Source: Chloroflexi bacterium RBG_19FT_COMBO_55_16 (GTDB lineage: Bacteria > Chloroflexota > Anaerolineae > Anaerolineales > UBA4823). Taken from it: a stretch of 10,004 nucleotides of DNA. The notes under the pieces are model-generated. The model was given only the letters and a program-made list of their open reading frames with translations. It searched no databases and had not been told where the DNA came from. The translations under genes were made by a program, and so were the position numbers. Each line of letters begins with the position of its first letter. The stretch's first letter is position 1. The stretch lies in the NCBI GenBank assembly GCA_001795335.1, contig MGOK01000151.1:11287-21290 (forward strand), given 5' to 3'. Positions 1 through 7,775 of this stretch are shown here, piece after piece.

Positions 1-395
1 ATGCCAGAATCGTGTACCGCAGCCGCTATGCCATCTATGACCGCCTCAACCACACCGGCTGGTTCCAAACCATGCGGCTCGGCCATAAACCATGGGCTAA
101 AACGCAGCTCGACGTAATCAAGACCTTCTTGTTGGGCATCCACAACGTTTTCATAAGCAATACGCCGGCAAGCATCATAATTTACCAAAACACTCACCAT
201 CCATTGGATCTTCTTAATGAATGCCATCACCCCCGGTTGGGGCTCGCTCACCTGCACAAATGGCCGCAATCCCTCGACATCCCCCGCTGGCATCGGCAGG
301 TTATGTTGGAGGCCGAGATCAAGGATTGTCTCCAGCCGGATAGATCCATCCAGGTGGCGATGCAGGTCAATGAAGGGCAAGGTTGGATCGATCAT
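1..395 (-). CDS. add: Adenosine deaminase, N-terminal part (gene runs off the left edge)
   Basis: Adenosine deaminase hydrolyses adenosine or deoxyadenosine to inosine or deoxyinosine plus ammonia in cytoplasmic purine salvage. Reading the minus strand from an ATG at 395-393 gives 131 codons with no stop before the edge. The protein begins MIDPTLPFIDLHRHLDGSIR. The HxH metal-binding pair is H12/H14, followed by the substrate-loop LDG (15-17), at the same positions as in E. coli Add as I recall it. Further along come DACRRIAYENV and YVELRFSPWFMAEPHGL, then a GVVEAVIDGI segment, all typical of bacterial Add rather than adenine deaminase or AMP deaminase. An AGGA lies about 6 bases before the ATG. 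The C-terminal part, with the remaining His ligand, the catalytic Glu and the Asp residues, lies outside the window, so intactness cannot be judged. The gene is divergent from the small plus-strand gene at 485. Confidence 0.93.
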   Translation of the reverse strand, partial: MIDPTLPFIDLHRHLDGSIRLETILDLGLQHNLPMPAGDVEGLRPFVQVSEPQPGVMAFIKKIQWMVSVLVNYDACRRIAYENVVDAQQEGLDYVELRFSPWFMAEPHGLEPAGVVEAVIDGIAAAVHDSG

Positions 396-433
396 TTTAT
401 TCCTGAGAAGGGCAACATAGGGTTGATTTCAGT

Positions 434-463
434 ATTATAATTCCGGCAAATCAAAACTGGCAA
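434..463 (-). promoter_or_regulatory. Predicted sigma70-type promoter of add
   Basis: On the minus strand, TTGCCA (463-458; 5 of 6 match to TTGACA) is followed after 18 bases by a perfect TATAAT (439-434). Initiation would fall near 427, giving a leader of about 30 bases before the add ATG at 395. The -10 lies in the palindrome ATTATAAT (434-441), so TATAAT is also present on the plus strand (436-441), facing the gene at 485. No convincing -35 is seen at the right distance on that strand. This is a prediction from consensus only. Confidence 0.5.
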
Positions 464-484
464 ATTCGCCGAGAGGAGATATTC

Positions 485-703
485 ATGAATCGCACATTCA
501 ACTTTCTGTTAGGAGCTTTTATTGGCGGCCTGGTTGGCGCTACAGTCGCCATCTTGTTGACTCCCGATTCAGGAGAAGCAATTAGATCGCAGATGAAGAT
601 GCGCGCCGATCACATCCGGGCTGACGTCATGGAGGCCGCTGCTGAAAGGCGTGCCGAATTAGAGCATCAACTGGCTGCTTTGCGTGCACCCAAAAAAACC
701 TAA
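485..703 (+). CDS. Small YtxH-type membrane protein (72 aa)
   Basis: A 72-residue protein with the YtxH/gas-vesicle-protein-like layout. It has a short basic N terminus, one Gly/Ala-rich hydrophobic segment (about residues 7-26, with GAFIGGLVGA), then the family's TPDSGEAIRSQM motif (compare TPxSGxExR), and an Ala/Glu/Arg-rich amphipathic helix to the end (about 35-66). A strong Shine-Dalgarno GAGAGGAG (471-478) sits 6 bases before the ATG, which supports the start. Family members are mostly uncharacterised, single-pass membrane proteins often associated with stress; the name 'gas vesicle protein' is historical and there are no gvp genes here. The cytoplasmic tail is shorter than in many homologues. 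Its promoter would lie in the 89-bp gap shared with add. It converges on the minus-strand cluster, whose last gene ends at 894. Confidence 0.85.
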   Translation: MNRTFNFLLGAFIGGLVGATVAILLTPDSGEAIRSQMKMRADHIRADVMEAAAERRAELEHQLAALRAPKKT

Positions 704-784
704 ACTTGATTGGCTTAATCTCCATTGAAAAGGCCAAATAGACCGTTAAATACCCGCTCTTATTGGCCCTTAGATTTACATAAA

Positions 785-821
785 GTGGCGCCCCATCCGG
801 AATTATCAGATGGGGCGCCAC
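785..821 (-). terminator. Perfect 13-bp hairpin between convergent genes, likely terminator
   Basis: GTGGCGCCCCATC (785-797) is repeated exactly inverted at 809-821, with an 11-base loop. It is a GC-rich, very stable stem placed between the stop of the plus-strand YtxH gene (703) and the stop of the minus-strand peptidase gene (894). Reading on the minus strand, the stem is followed by TTTATGTAAAT, a weak U-rich stretch. On the plus strand nothing U-rich follows. It therefore most plausibly terminates the minus-strand cluster, though imperfectly. The rest of the 704-893 gap shows no gene. Confidence 0.6.
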
Positions 822-893
822 ACTCTGGATACCGCTTGCTCAGAGATTATGGAGAGGTGCGATTTAATGACCTCCCGGCGGGGTCGCTTTCAC

Positions 894-2993
894 CTATTGC
901 CCAAAGCTCAGGCTATAACTGGCTGGGGTCAGGATCGCAGGATTAGATGCCGCTACCAACAATAAAGCTTGATCACTGTCCTTGGCCAGGGCGATCTCGA
1001 AAGCAGCAGAGTTGTCTTCAGCCACCTCCATGTGCTGTATCGATGGCACACCGGCCGCGTCAAAAGTGATCAGGACTAAATCGAATCGCTGAGGCATGTA
1101 AGCGGTTACCCGACTAAAGCCCTGCGCCTCCCAACCCTCTCCACTCGTCTCGATATCATCGTAAAATCCGATTTCTGGAATGGAAACATTATCTAAGGCA
1201 ATCCCGGATGCCGTGAAGACTTCATCGGTAATATATTGGAAGCGTAACAGGAGCCTCTTCCCTGCATAAGGTGTGAGGTCCACCTTATCCTCTACCCAAC
1301 CCTTACCAACTCCGGTGTAGAATCGATCGGTGAGGGCTATATCAGCATGGTTATCCTCGGGCTTATCGCCTTGCATATTCTCGCTCGTCAGCGCCTGCCA
1401 GGTCTTGCCATCGTCTAACGAGATTAAAACATAAGCAAAGTCGTACCCGCGTTCCAACTTGTAATAGATTGAATACTGCAGAGTCGCCTTCTCTACCCCA
1501 CTCAGATCCACATCCCGGGTCAACGACATGTCGCTTTGGTTGGCTCGTCCTGACCACCAATAGTGCGACCCTGATGCTGGCAGGCGATTTTCCAACACCA
1601 GTGTTCTTATCGTGCCAGTGAACTCCACTTTCACGGACTGGTTGCTTAGAATATTATAAACATCGAAGGCGTACTGGCTAACCTCCTCCTCGACCTGTTT
1701 AGGCAACGAATTGATCGCTATCTTCCCTGGGATCCCCACCTGGAAGCTTTCTCCAAAGGAGTACTCTTCCAGCACATTCTTGAAGCCCAGCAAGCTAACT
1801 GAAGTAGCAAAATCGAGCCATAGGTCATGGGCTGTCAGCAGGGTTCCGGTCTGAGCCAAGACAGAATCCAGGGCAAAGAAGCCACGGTCTGGATGTTGCA
1901 CCCATGCTGAATAGAATTCCTGCCCCAGGCGATGGAAAATATAGCGGGCAAAGGTATAACCTTTACCATAATGGGGTATCGAATTTTCAACTGACCAAGT
2001 ATTCATCTGAAGGTCAGTGCCGGTTTCGATGTATGAGTTCGCATACTGGAATGGCATTCCCTCGAATCCCAACAGATCCTCCGCCATCATTGCCGTGCCT
2101 TCAACCTCCCAATCGTCGTCGTGCCGGTCGTAATTGAACTCAATCATATGGCGGAACTCGTGCGTCAGGGTGAGCAGATATTTCTCACCGCCGATACCCC
2201 CCATATCCATATTCATGACGAACATCTCATGCTGATTGGAATGCGGCTCGACTATTGCTGGCAGCTCATCTAACGAAGAGAAATACCCTAACAATCCACA
2301 CTGGTGCGCCGTCGCCTCGGTGACGTTACACAGTGCCTTGGCATTCGCGTGCAGAACATAGACATGCGGATCGCCATCGATCCCCGGGTTCCACTCAGCC
2401 CCATAGACTTCCCTATCCGGCTCATACATCATTTCGAACGCCTCAGCAGCCTTGTCGTACACGCTTTTATCTACTAATTCACGCGATTTGTCGAACCACA
2501 GGTATGCATGCTCGGTTACCCGTTCCAAACGAGCCTCGATCAGGGTCCACTCGTGCGTGTCATGGTTGAGCACCCAGAAGGTTTGCACAATGCCTTCCTC
2601 AAGCGTGGGTGATTCGGTTGCCACCACCGGATCAATCGGACCCGGAACGCCCTTAATAGCAATCGCCAGGTCAATCGGATCCTTCTCAACGAACACGGCC
2701 TGGCCAAGCTGTTCAAAGGTAGCTTGCTCCGCTTCGCTGACCGGGTTGCGACTGAGATTCTCCTCTGCTGCGATGGGCGCGGGCCACGCATGAGCCGCAT
2801 CTTGTGTGGCAGTCGATTCCGCAGGAGACTCAACAGTGAGGATCCCTTCTGTCAGTACTACACCCAATGTTGGAGAGGCTTTCGTCAGCTCACGTAGCTG
2901 GGTAGTAATAGGTGCCAGTTTTTCTGCTTTACCGCACGCCACTGCTAGCACGCTCATAATGAGAATAAAAACAATATTGCGATATGACTTCAT
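894..2993 (-). CDS. Secreted lipoprotein metallopeptidase (HExxH, MAM-like C-terminal domain), paralogue A
   Basis: A 699-residue exported protein. Residues 1-20 form a lipoprotein-type signal ending in AVAC (Cys20), followed by a low-complexity Ala/Glu/Thr-rich linker to about 130. The peptidase region (about 135-400) contains WNPGIDGDPH (201-210), SNQHEMF (252-258), the zinc motif HEFRH (278-282) and WEVEGT with Glu298 as the probable third ligand. This gluzincin arrangement recalls hyicolysin (M30) and related families; I cannot assign a family with certainty. Residues about 475-605 are a beta-rich MAM / InhA-like domain (SDMSLTRDVDLSGV, SLDDGKTW, YAGKRLLLRFQYITDE, GIALDNVSI), as found in immune inhibitor A-type proteases and often involved in adhesion or substrate binding. 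A short C-terminal beta domain follows. The gene lies 43 bp downstream of its paralogue and is probably last in the operon. The Shine-Dalgarno is weak (GAGAA before an A-rich spacer). Substrate unknown. Confidence 0.85.
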   Translation of the reverse strand: MKSYRNIVFILIMSVLAVACGKAEKLAPITTQLRELTKASPTLGVVLTEGILTVESPAESTATQDAAHAWPAPIAAEENLSRNPVSEAEQATFEQLGQAVFVEKDPIDLAIAIKGVPGPIDPVVATESPTLEEGIVQTFWVLNHDTHEWTLIEARLERVTEHAYLWFDKSRELVDKSVYDKAAEAFEMMYEPDREVYGAEWNPGIDGDPHVYVLHANAKALCNVTEATAHQCGLLGYFSSLDELPAIVEPHSNQHEMFVMNMDMGGIGGEKYLLTLTHEFRHMIEFNYDRHDDDWEVEGTAMMAEDLLGFEGMPFQYANSYIETGTDLQMNTWSVENSIPHYGKGYTFARYIFHRLGQEFYSAWVQHPDRGFFALDSVLAQTGTLLTAHDLWLDFATSVSLLGFKNVLEEYSFGESFQVGIPGKIAINSLPKQVEEEVSQYAFDVYNILSNQSVKVEFTGTIRTLVLENRLPASGSHYWWSGRANQSDMSLTRDVDLSGVEKATLQYSIYYKLERGYDFAYVLISLDDGKTWQALTSENMQGDKPEDNHADIALTDRFYTGVGKGWVEDKVDLTPYAGKRLLLRFQYITDEVFTASGIALDNVSIPEIGFYDDIETSGEGWEAQGFSRVTAYMPQRFDLVLITFDAAGVPSIQHMEVAEDNSAAFEIALAKDSDQALLLVAASNPAILTPASYSLSFGQ

Positions 2994-3036
2994 TTTTTGT
3001 TCTCTATCAGGGTCTGGTTTCTTAATCGTAAGGAAA

Positions 3037-5067
3037 TCAAGGGTTTATCTCGATTCGATAGGCCGCCTTTTGCCGGGTATAACGGGTCGTGCCGGTCACG
3101 ACCAATACAGCTTCCTCGACTTCACCCCCCAGATGTAAAGGGATATCCACCATACTCTCCGCAGGCACGGGGATGATCGTGACTGCCTTGGTTTCACCCA
3201 GTGAGATCAGCGCCAGCTGGTATGTCTGCGGGAGCACATTCTGGATGCGCGCCCATCCATTGGCTTTCCAACCACCTGCGTCGTCTTCAAAATCAGAAAA
3301 ATAACCGGTCTCCTGGAGAGCAATATCATCCAGGAATATACCCTCTCCATTAATAGCCGCGTCAGTGACATATTCAAATCGAATCTGAACCTCATGGCCA
3401 GCGAACTTTGAGAGATCGACGCTTTCCTGGAACCACCCGCCGCTCGCGCCATTATAACCCCAGCCGTAACTATTCCCAGATGGGTCTTCTAGTGTGCCAG
3501 ATGGGGTCGTCAGGATCTGCCATCGCTTTCCATCCAGAGAGGCTTCCACGTAGACATAGTCATAGTCTTCTTCCAGGTCATACCATATCCAATAGGTGAG
3601 CGCCAGAGGGCCCTCCACATCGCTGAAATCAAAAGTCCTGGTGAGGGTCATATCGGATTCGTCGCCTCTATTGGACCAAAAGGCATATTTGCCTGAAAAT
3701 GGATCGCTCGGGATGACGCGCGCCAGGGTTGAGCCTTCGAAGTGCAGGGTATAGTCTCCTGCACAGGTAATTCGAATGTAATCGGTACCATACTGGTGGA
3801 CATCCCGGGTGAATTCCGATTGAGGACAGCTATCGATAGTCTCGGTTTCTTCCGCCTGAGGCGCGTTAGAGTAGTTGTGATAGATATAACGCCCGTCGGT
3901 GATGCCCTCATCCATTACATAATTAGTTAGAGCCCAATCCAAGAAAACATCATCTGCCATGATCGTCCCCCCAGTTAAAGGGTCTTTAATGTCAAATTCT
4001 CTTAGTACTTCGTCAACGCTCTCCAAACCATTAGCCGGCTGCGTGAATAATGCTTGCGTGGCCTCCTCACCGAACCGGTCCATGAAATAAGTCAAGAACA
4101 AGAAGGCAGCGCCATAATGAGGCAATGTTGCCTTCTTATCGTTCGGCCAATCGTTGAGCTGTAAATCGGGATTAGAGATAAAATCGTAGTCGGAACCGAC
4201 TTCATAATCATTTAAGAATACCGCCAGCTCAGAAAAGCCCTCGTTAATCCAGGAAGCCTCGTTGCGGTCTCGGTACCAATGAATCATGTGCTGGAATTCA
4301 TGCGCCAGCACGCTGTAGGCGAAATCCTCGTAGAGCCCAACATTATCCGCGCTTAGCAAGAACATTTCGTGGGCGTTTGAGTACTCATGGGCTAATGGAT
4401 GGTTCTCATCGGCGGACGAAAAATAGCCCGCCAGGTTAGAGCCCAGTCCTTGAGCATATACGATGTATAGATGGGGATCGCCGTCGACGCCCGGTGTCCA
4501 TTCGCTACCAAAGAATTCCCGATTGGTCGGATAAATCTCGCTCTCGAAGCTTTCAGCGAGGTTCTGCAAATCTTGCTCGTCGTAAGTAATTCCATCCTGG
4601 ATCCAGAAATAGCTATGGTCAGTGATGTATTGCAATGTAGCAGCGATCTGAAAATTTTCATTAGTATCCACGTTTGCCACCCAAAAAGATTTTTGGGTAC
4701 CGACGCTCAGTTTGCCCGTGGGTGGCACGATCGTCAGCGGAATATTATCTATCCCCTCCAGGCGCAACGCCAGGTCGCGCAAATCATTGATCGGAATGAA
4801 TATATTCTGGAGAGTCTCAAGGGTTTCGGAGCTAACCACAGCCTCGCTTTCCCGGCTCCCCCCACTGAATGACCCCTCGGGAGTTGGGCGAATCACTTGG
4901 GGAGTAGCTGTCGAGGTAGCTTTCAGATTTACATTTAACCCATCATTTATTCGTAAATTTGTCCAAAACCCCAGACCAAACAGCACAAAAACGGCCAGGC
5001 AAACGCAAGCGACACAGGCCAAGAAAATACCGACCAAACCAACAGGGATAAGCCAGCTTCGATTCAT
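3037..5067 (-). CDS. Membrane-anchored metallopeptidase (HExxH, MAM-like C-terminal domain), paralogue B
   Basis: A 676-residue protein with the same architecture as the gene at 894-2993, but anchored differently. One long hydrophobic segment (about 7-33) follows a short charged N terminus, so the body should be outside the cell. A Ser/Thr/Pro linker extends to about 80. The peptidase domain (about 115-400) carries WTPGVDGDPH (190-199), SNAHEMF (230-236), HEFQH (256-260) and WINEGFSE with Glu276 as the third zinc ligand, a textbook gluzincin pattern close to M30/hyicolysin-like enzymes. A linker with Cys414 and Cys435 may form a disulfide. The MAM/InhA-like domain is at about 455-585 (SDMTLTRTFDFSDVEG, SLDGKRW, FAGHEVQIRFEYVTDA, GIFLDDIAL), followed by a short beta tail. 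There is no LPXTG or PEP-CTERM sorting signal. A GGAG (5077-5074) lies about 6 bases before the ATG. The gene starts 23 bp after the glycosyltransferase stop, so co-transcription is likely. Natural substrate unknown. Confidence 0.87.
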   Translation of the reverse strand: MNRSWLIPVGLVGIFLACVACVCLAVFVLFGLGFWTNLRINDGLNVNLKATSTATPQVIRPTPEGSFSGGSRESEAVVSSETLETLQNIFIPINDLRDLALRLEGIDNIPLTIVPPTGKLSVGTQKSFWVANVDTNENFQIAATLQYITDHSYFWIQDGITYDEQDLQNLAESFESEIYPTNREFFGSEWTPGVDGDPHLYIVYAQGLGSNLAGYFSSADENHPLAHEYSNAHEMFLLSADNVGLYEDFAYSVLAHEFQHMIHWYRDRNEASWINEGFSELAVFLNDYEVGSDYDFISNPDLQLNDWPNDKKATLPHYGAAFLFLTYFMDRFGEEATQALFTQPANGLESVDEVLREFDIKDPLTGGTIMADDVFLDWALTNYVMDEGITDGRYIYHNYSNAPQAEETETIDSCPQSEFTRDVHQYGTDYIRITCAGDYTLHFEGSTLARVIPSDPFSGKYAFWSNRGDESDMTLTRTFDFSDVEGPLALTYWIWYDLEEDYDYVYVEASLDGKRWQILTTPSGTLEDPSGNSYGWGYNGASGGWFQESVDLSKFAGHEVQIRFEYVTDAAINGEGIFLDDIALQETGYFSDFEDDAGGWKANGWARIQNVLPQTYQLALISLGETKAVTIIPVPAESMVDIPLHLGGEVEEAVLVVTGTTRYTRQKAAYRIEINP

Positions 5068-5090
5068 TCAAATCTCCAATAAAAATTCTT

Positions 5091-7775
5091 TCAATGTGAA
5101 TTTGGCGTGAGCGAAGGCGAACGAAAATAGATTGCTTCCGGTTCCTTTAACGACTTAAAAACGCTCACTGTAACGACTTCCCCATCCGGACGCGCCAGCA
5201 CCAAAACATCCGCTGCATTCGGAAAATACCCGGGACGGTTATTCAGCGGCAAGATAATCGCCCTGTTGTCTGGCCCAGCCAGGTAAAATCCAAGGCGCGG
5301 GTAGGGAAGCGGCCCAAGTGGATTCCTCGTTCCCGGTTCACCTTCCTCAGAACGATAGTAACGTGGAAATAATCCCCGGCCAACTGATACGACACCCCCC
5401 TCTTGCAAGGTAGTTTTTAATAAACGTCGATCAGCGTCGGAAAGAATTTCTGATTCTATCAAGGTGTTCATCATCTCAGCCTTTACAGAATCAGTATAAC
5501 GGGGCTGAATGCTCTGTTCTAATAATGGCAAAGTGCTACCCAGCAAGAATATACCCATCGCAGCAGTATAAAACCATGGGGAGCGCAGCAAGCTATTTCG
5601 TGGCTCAACCCTGGTCGAAACTGGGTTGTCCTGCAGGAAAGGATGATCGGTTAACCGGGTATTGAGAACAGCCAGAATCCCAAGAACTGTAACTTGAGCC
5701 AGGCCGATGCTGTAATACATTACCCCAACCCAATCGGCGGGTTGTATATACCTACCGCCAGATTTCCGAATAACAGCATACACCAGAAGATGTGAGGCAG
5801 TTAAGAACAGAGGCACCAGACTGATAAGCTTGTCCTTCCTCCAGGCAAAACCAATCCCCAGTATGATCAGGAAAAAATTTCCGATAAATGGCAAGATCGC
5901 CTGGCTGGGAAACTCGCCGTCCCATTTATGCCAGTACGGGAGGCGGCGGACGTAGCTCAGAATAGAACAGCATTCATACCAAAATTTGTCTGGTTCTTTA
6001 TGCCCTAAAAAGCCTACCAGGCTGTCGAACACTCGCACGGAAGTCGGTAAAACCAGCAACACCTGAACTTGGCTGTTCATGTAATGGGACACCGCAAACC
6101 TGGTGACTTCAGGGACATTGTTTCTCAGATAACTTAGCAGCTGGCTTGTCGGGGAAGGCGTAACTGATTGAGGCTGAGTACTCTCGGGGGTTGGTTGGAC
6201 AAGTTGATCCTCAGTCTCCTCTAAAGGCGATGGAACAGCAGCAGATTCAGGCTTTTCATAGTGCGTTAATATATCCTCGGCCCGGAAGGAAGGCGAGTCA
6301 ATGAAGATTCGACCAGTTAAGTTATAGTTGCGCCAGATCCAGGGGGACAGGATCAGAATTAGCCCAAGCAACAGCAACGCAATACCTTTAAACAAATCAA
6401 GGCGGCGTTTCCATAAAACTAAAGCGATCATCAACACCGTCGGGATGAGTAATGCCCCCAATTCGATTCGGATCAGTATGCCAATGCCTAAAATTCCTCC
6501 AGCAAAGAGAGGATACAATCGTTTTTCTTCCACTCCCTTGAGCCAGCCAACCAGAAGGATAATATATGCGACGATCACCAGCGTGGCCGGTAGGTCTACC
6601 ATCAACAATTTCGCGTGGGAAGCAGTGATCGTTCCCGCAATGGCGATCGAATTCGCTTCACGAAAAATGATAAAGATCGCTGCCAGAAGTCCCGCTAGGC
6701 GGTTTGACAATGCTTTGGTCAGGAAAAAAATCAGTACTGGCAGTATCGCCAGCACCATCACCTGCATAAGAACGATGGTCTCATAGTTTTGACCACCGAT
6801 CACATGCAAGGCCGTCAAGTAGAGCGCGTGCATCGGCCGGCGAACAAAGGGGGTTCCTTGGAATTGGAGTTTCTCTCCGACGAGAAGAAGTTGAGCGGTC
6901 ATATCATAAAAGCTTGCATCCGAATTGGGATAAGTCTCGTAGTTCGGCGGGCGGTGCTCAGAGGCAAACCAGTTTGGCGTGATCGGGATGTTGCTCCACA
7001 AGAGTACTGCACTCAACCATATAACCGATCCCAAGATGACATCCAGCCTGATTCGAGATGAGAACTCAGCCAGGCGATTATTCCTTAAACCTCGGCGGAT
7101 GAAAGAGACAAAAACCACGGTCAATATCACAATGATCCACGCAATTAAGATCTGGGTTTCTAAAATCGGAACGCCCGTGTCATTCCAACCCAAGACCTGC
7201 GATTCGGTTTTCAATTGTGTGCGCGATACCCACCCCAAAAGGATCGAAAACAGCCCAATGCTGATCAGAAAAAGGATCAGGATTCTTCCACTTGTCCATA
7301 TTCTTTTTATATCGAAGCCGTACTGAAGGAATAAAAGGACGATCAAACTCTGGAAACTTAACCCTACTATCCAGTAAATGAGCGGCAGCAATCGATCAAA
7401 ATACACCCTGGTAAAGGGTTCAGTCACTTCCGGTGTCAACATGGCCAGGTAAATTCCCACTGCCATCAAGAGGAGCGTGATGGAGGTCATCTTTCCCCAA
7501 ACCGCGCGGCGCACCAGCCAGGCAGACAACCGGTCGAAGACCCTCTTGAACCAAACCCGATTGCGCCATGACTTAACCAGGAACCACCCGAAAAAAAAGA
7601 CCCCGGCCAGGACGCCAACCATCATCGCTAACCGCAACGGTGAGAATCCAAAGAAAATGCCTTGCCCTGGTTCTGAAGGCGTTTGAAGGAGCAATGCCAA
7701 GGCGATCCCTCCTTGCACCGCCGCCAGGAGAAGATAAGTACGCCAGGCGTTCAGTCCCAAAGTCTTGCCCTTCAA
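5091..7775 (-). CDS. Large GT-C (GT39/ArnT/PMT-like) membrane glycosyltransferase with extra N-terminal membrane domain
   Basis: An 894-residue polytopic protein that probably transfers a sugar from a polyprenyl-phosphate donor on the outer face of the membrane. Residues 1-240 contain about six membrane segments not typical of the family. The GT-C core follows: a membrane helix (about 243-260), then the first outer loop with SDASFYD (285-291; Asp286/Asp291 are candidates for the catalytic acidic residue), FREANSIA (371-378), the second acidic motif LMVDLPAT (391-398, Asp394), and GGRYIQPADW (673-682) near the end of the core. An extracytoplasmic loop (about 505-548) is Pro/Ser/Thr/Gln-rich. 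The C terminus (about 755-894) is a soluble outer domain. I chose the TTG at 7775-7773: AGGA lies 6 bases upstream, and TTGA overlaps the stop of the upstream gene. The frame stays open to an ATG at 7955, but that 60-residue extension lies inside the upstream gene and has no membrane-protein logic. Sugar and acceptor are unknown. Confidence 0.8.
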   Translation of the reverse strand: MKGKTLGLNAWRTYLLLAAVQGGIALALLLQTPSEPGQGIFFGFSPLRLAMMVGVLAGVFFFGWFLVKSWRNRVWFKRVFDRLSAWLVRRAVWGKMTSITLLLMAVGIYLAMLTPEVTEPFTRVYFDRLLPLIYWIVGLSFQSLIVLLFLQYGFDIKRIWTSGRILILFLISIGLFSILLGWVSRTQLKTESQVLGWNDTGVPILETQILIAWIIVILTVVFVSFIRRGLRNNRLAEFSSRIRLDVILGSVIWLSAVLLWSNIPITPNWFASEHRPPNYETYPNSDASFYDMTAQLLLVGEKLQFQGTPFVRRPMHALYLTALHVIGGQNYETIVLMQVMVLAILPVLIFFLTKALSNRLAGLLAAIFIIFREANSIAIAGTITASHAKLLMVDLPATLVIVAYIILLVGWLKGVEEKRLYPLFAGGILGIGILIRIELGALLIPTVLMIALVLWKRRLDLFKGIALLLLGLILILSPWIWRNYNLTGRIFIDSPSFRAEDILTHYEKPESAAVPSPLEETEDQLVQPTPESTQPQSVTPSPTSQLLSYLRNNVPEVTRFAVSHYMNSQVQVLLVLPTSVRVFDSLVGFLGHKEPDKFWYECCSILSYVRRLPYWHKWDGEFPSQAILPFIGNFFLIILGIGFAWRKDKLISLVPLFLTASHLLVYAVIRKSGGRYIQPADWVGVMYYSIGLAQVTVLGILAVLNTRLTDHPFLQDNPVSTRVEPRNSLLRSPWFYTAAMGIFLLGSTLPLLEQSIQPRYTDSVKAEMMNTLIESEILSDADRRLLKTTLQEGGVVSVGRGLFPRYYRSEEGEPGTRNPLGPLPYPRLGFYLAGPDNRAIILPLNNRPGYFPNAADVLVLARPDGEVVTVSVFKSLKEPEAIYFRSPSLTPNSH
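7772..7775 (-). promoter_or_regulatory. TTGA stop/start overlap (translational coupling)
   Basis: The stop TGA of the ligase-family gene (7774-7772) shares bases with the TTG start of the glycosyltransferase (7775-7773). An AGGA 6 bases upstream can serve the restart. This four-base overlap is the usual mark of coupled translation and decides the start of the downstream gene against the in-frame ATG at 7955. Confidence 0.7.

Noticed and set aside
12..440. Plus-strand open frame of 142 codons at the left edge
   Set aside because: It lies antisense to the clear adenosine deaminase frame, has no recognisable protein character and no ribosome-binding site.
413..441. Plus-strand promoter for the YtxH-type gene
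   Set aside because: A perfect -10 (436-441) exists, but no -35-like hexamer at 16-18 bp; TTGATT at 423-428 is too close. Left as a possibility only.
731..770. Imperfect inverted repeat (AGGCCAAATA / TATTGGCCCT) after the YtxH-type gene as its own terminator
   Set aside because: The arms need bulges to pair, the loop is about 20 bases and no T run follows; too weak to list.
2452..2833. Overlapping frames on both strands within paralogue A (113 and 97 codons)
   Set aside because: They fall in the low-complexity linker region of the lipoprotein and look like its alternative-frame translations.
894..5067. Cell-wall sorting signal (LPXTG or PEP-CTERM) on the two peptidases
   Set aside because: Both C termini end in beta-type sequence with no LPXTG, hydrophobic segment or basic tail; anchoring is N-terminal.
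4471..5110. Two overlapping plus-strand frames (about 132 codons each)
   Set aside because: Antisense to the conserved peptidase domain and N terminus of paralogue B, and they overlap each other; no ribosome-binding site.
6328..6786. Plus-strand open frame of 152 codons
   Set aside because: Antisense to the GT-C glycosyltransferase core; composition is that of a shadow frame and no family is recognisable.
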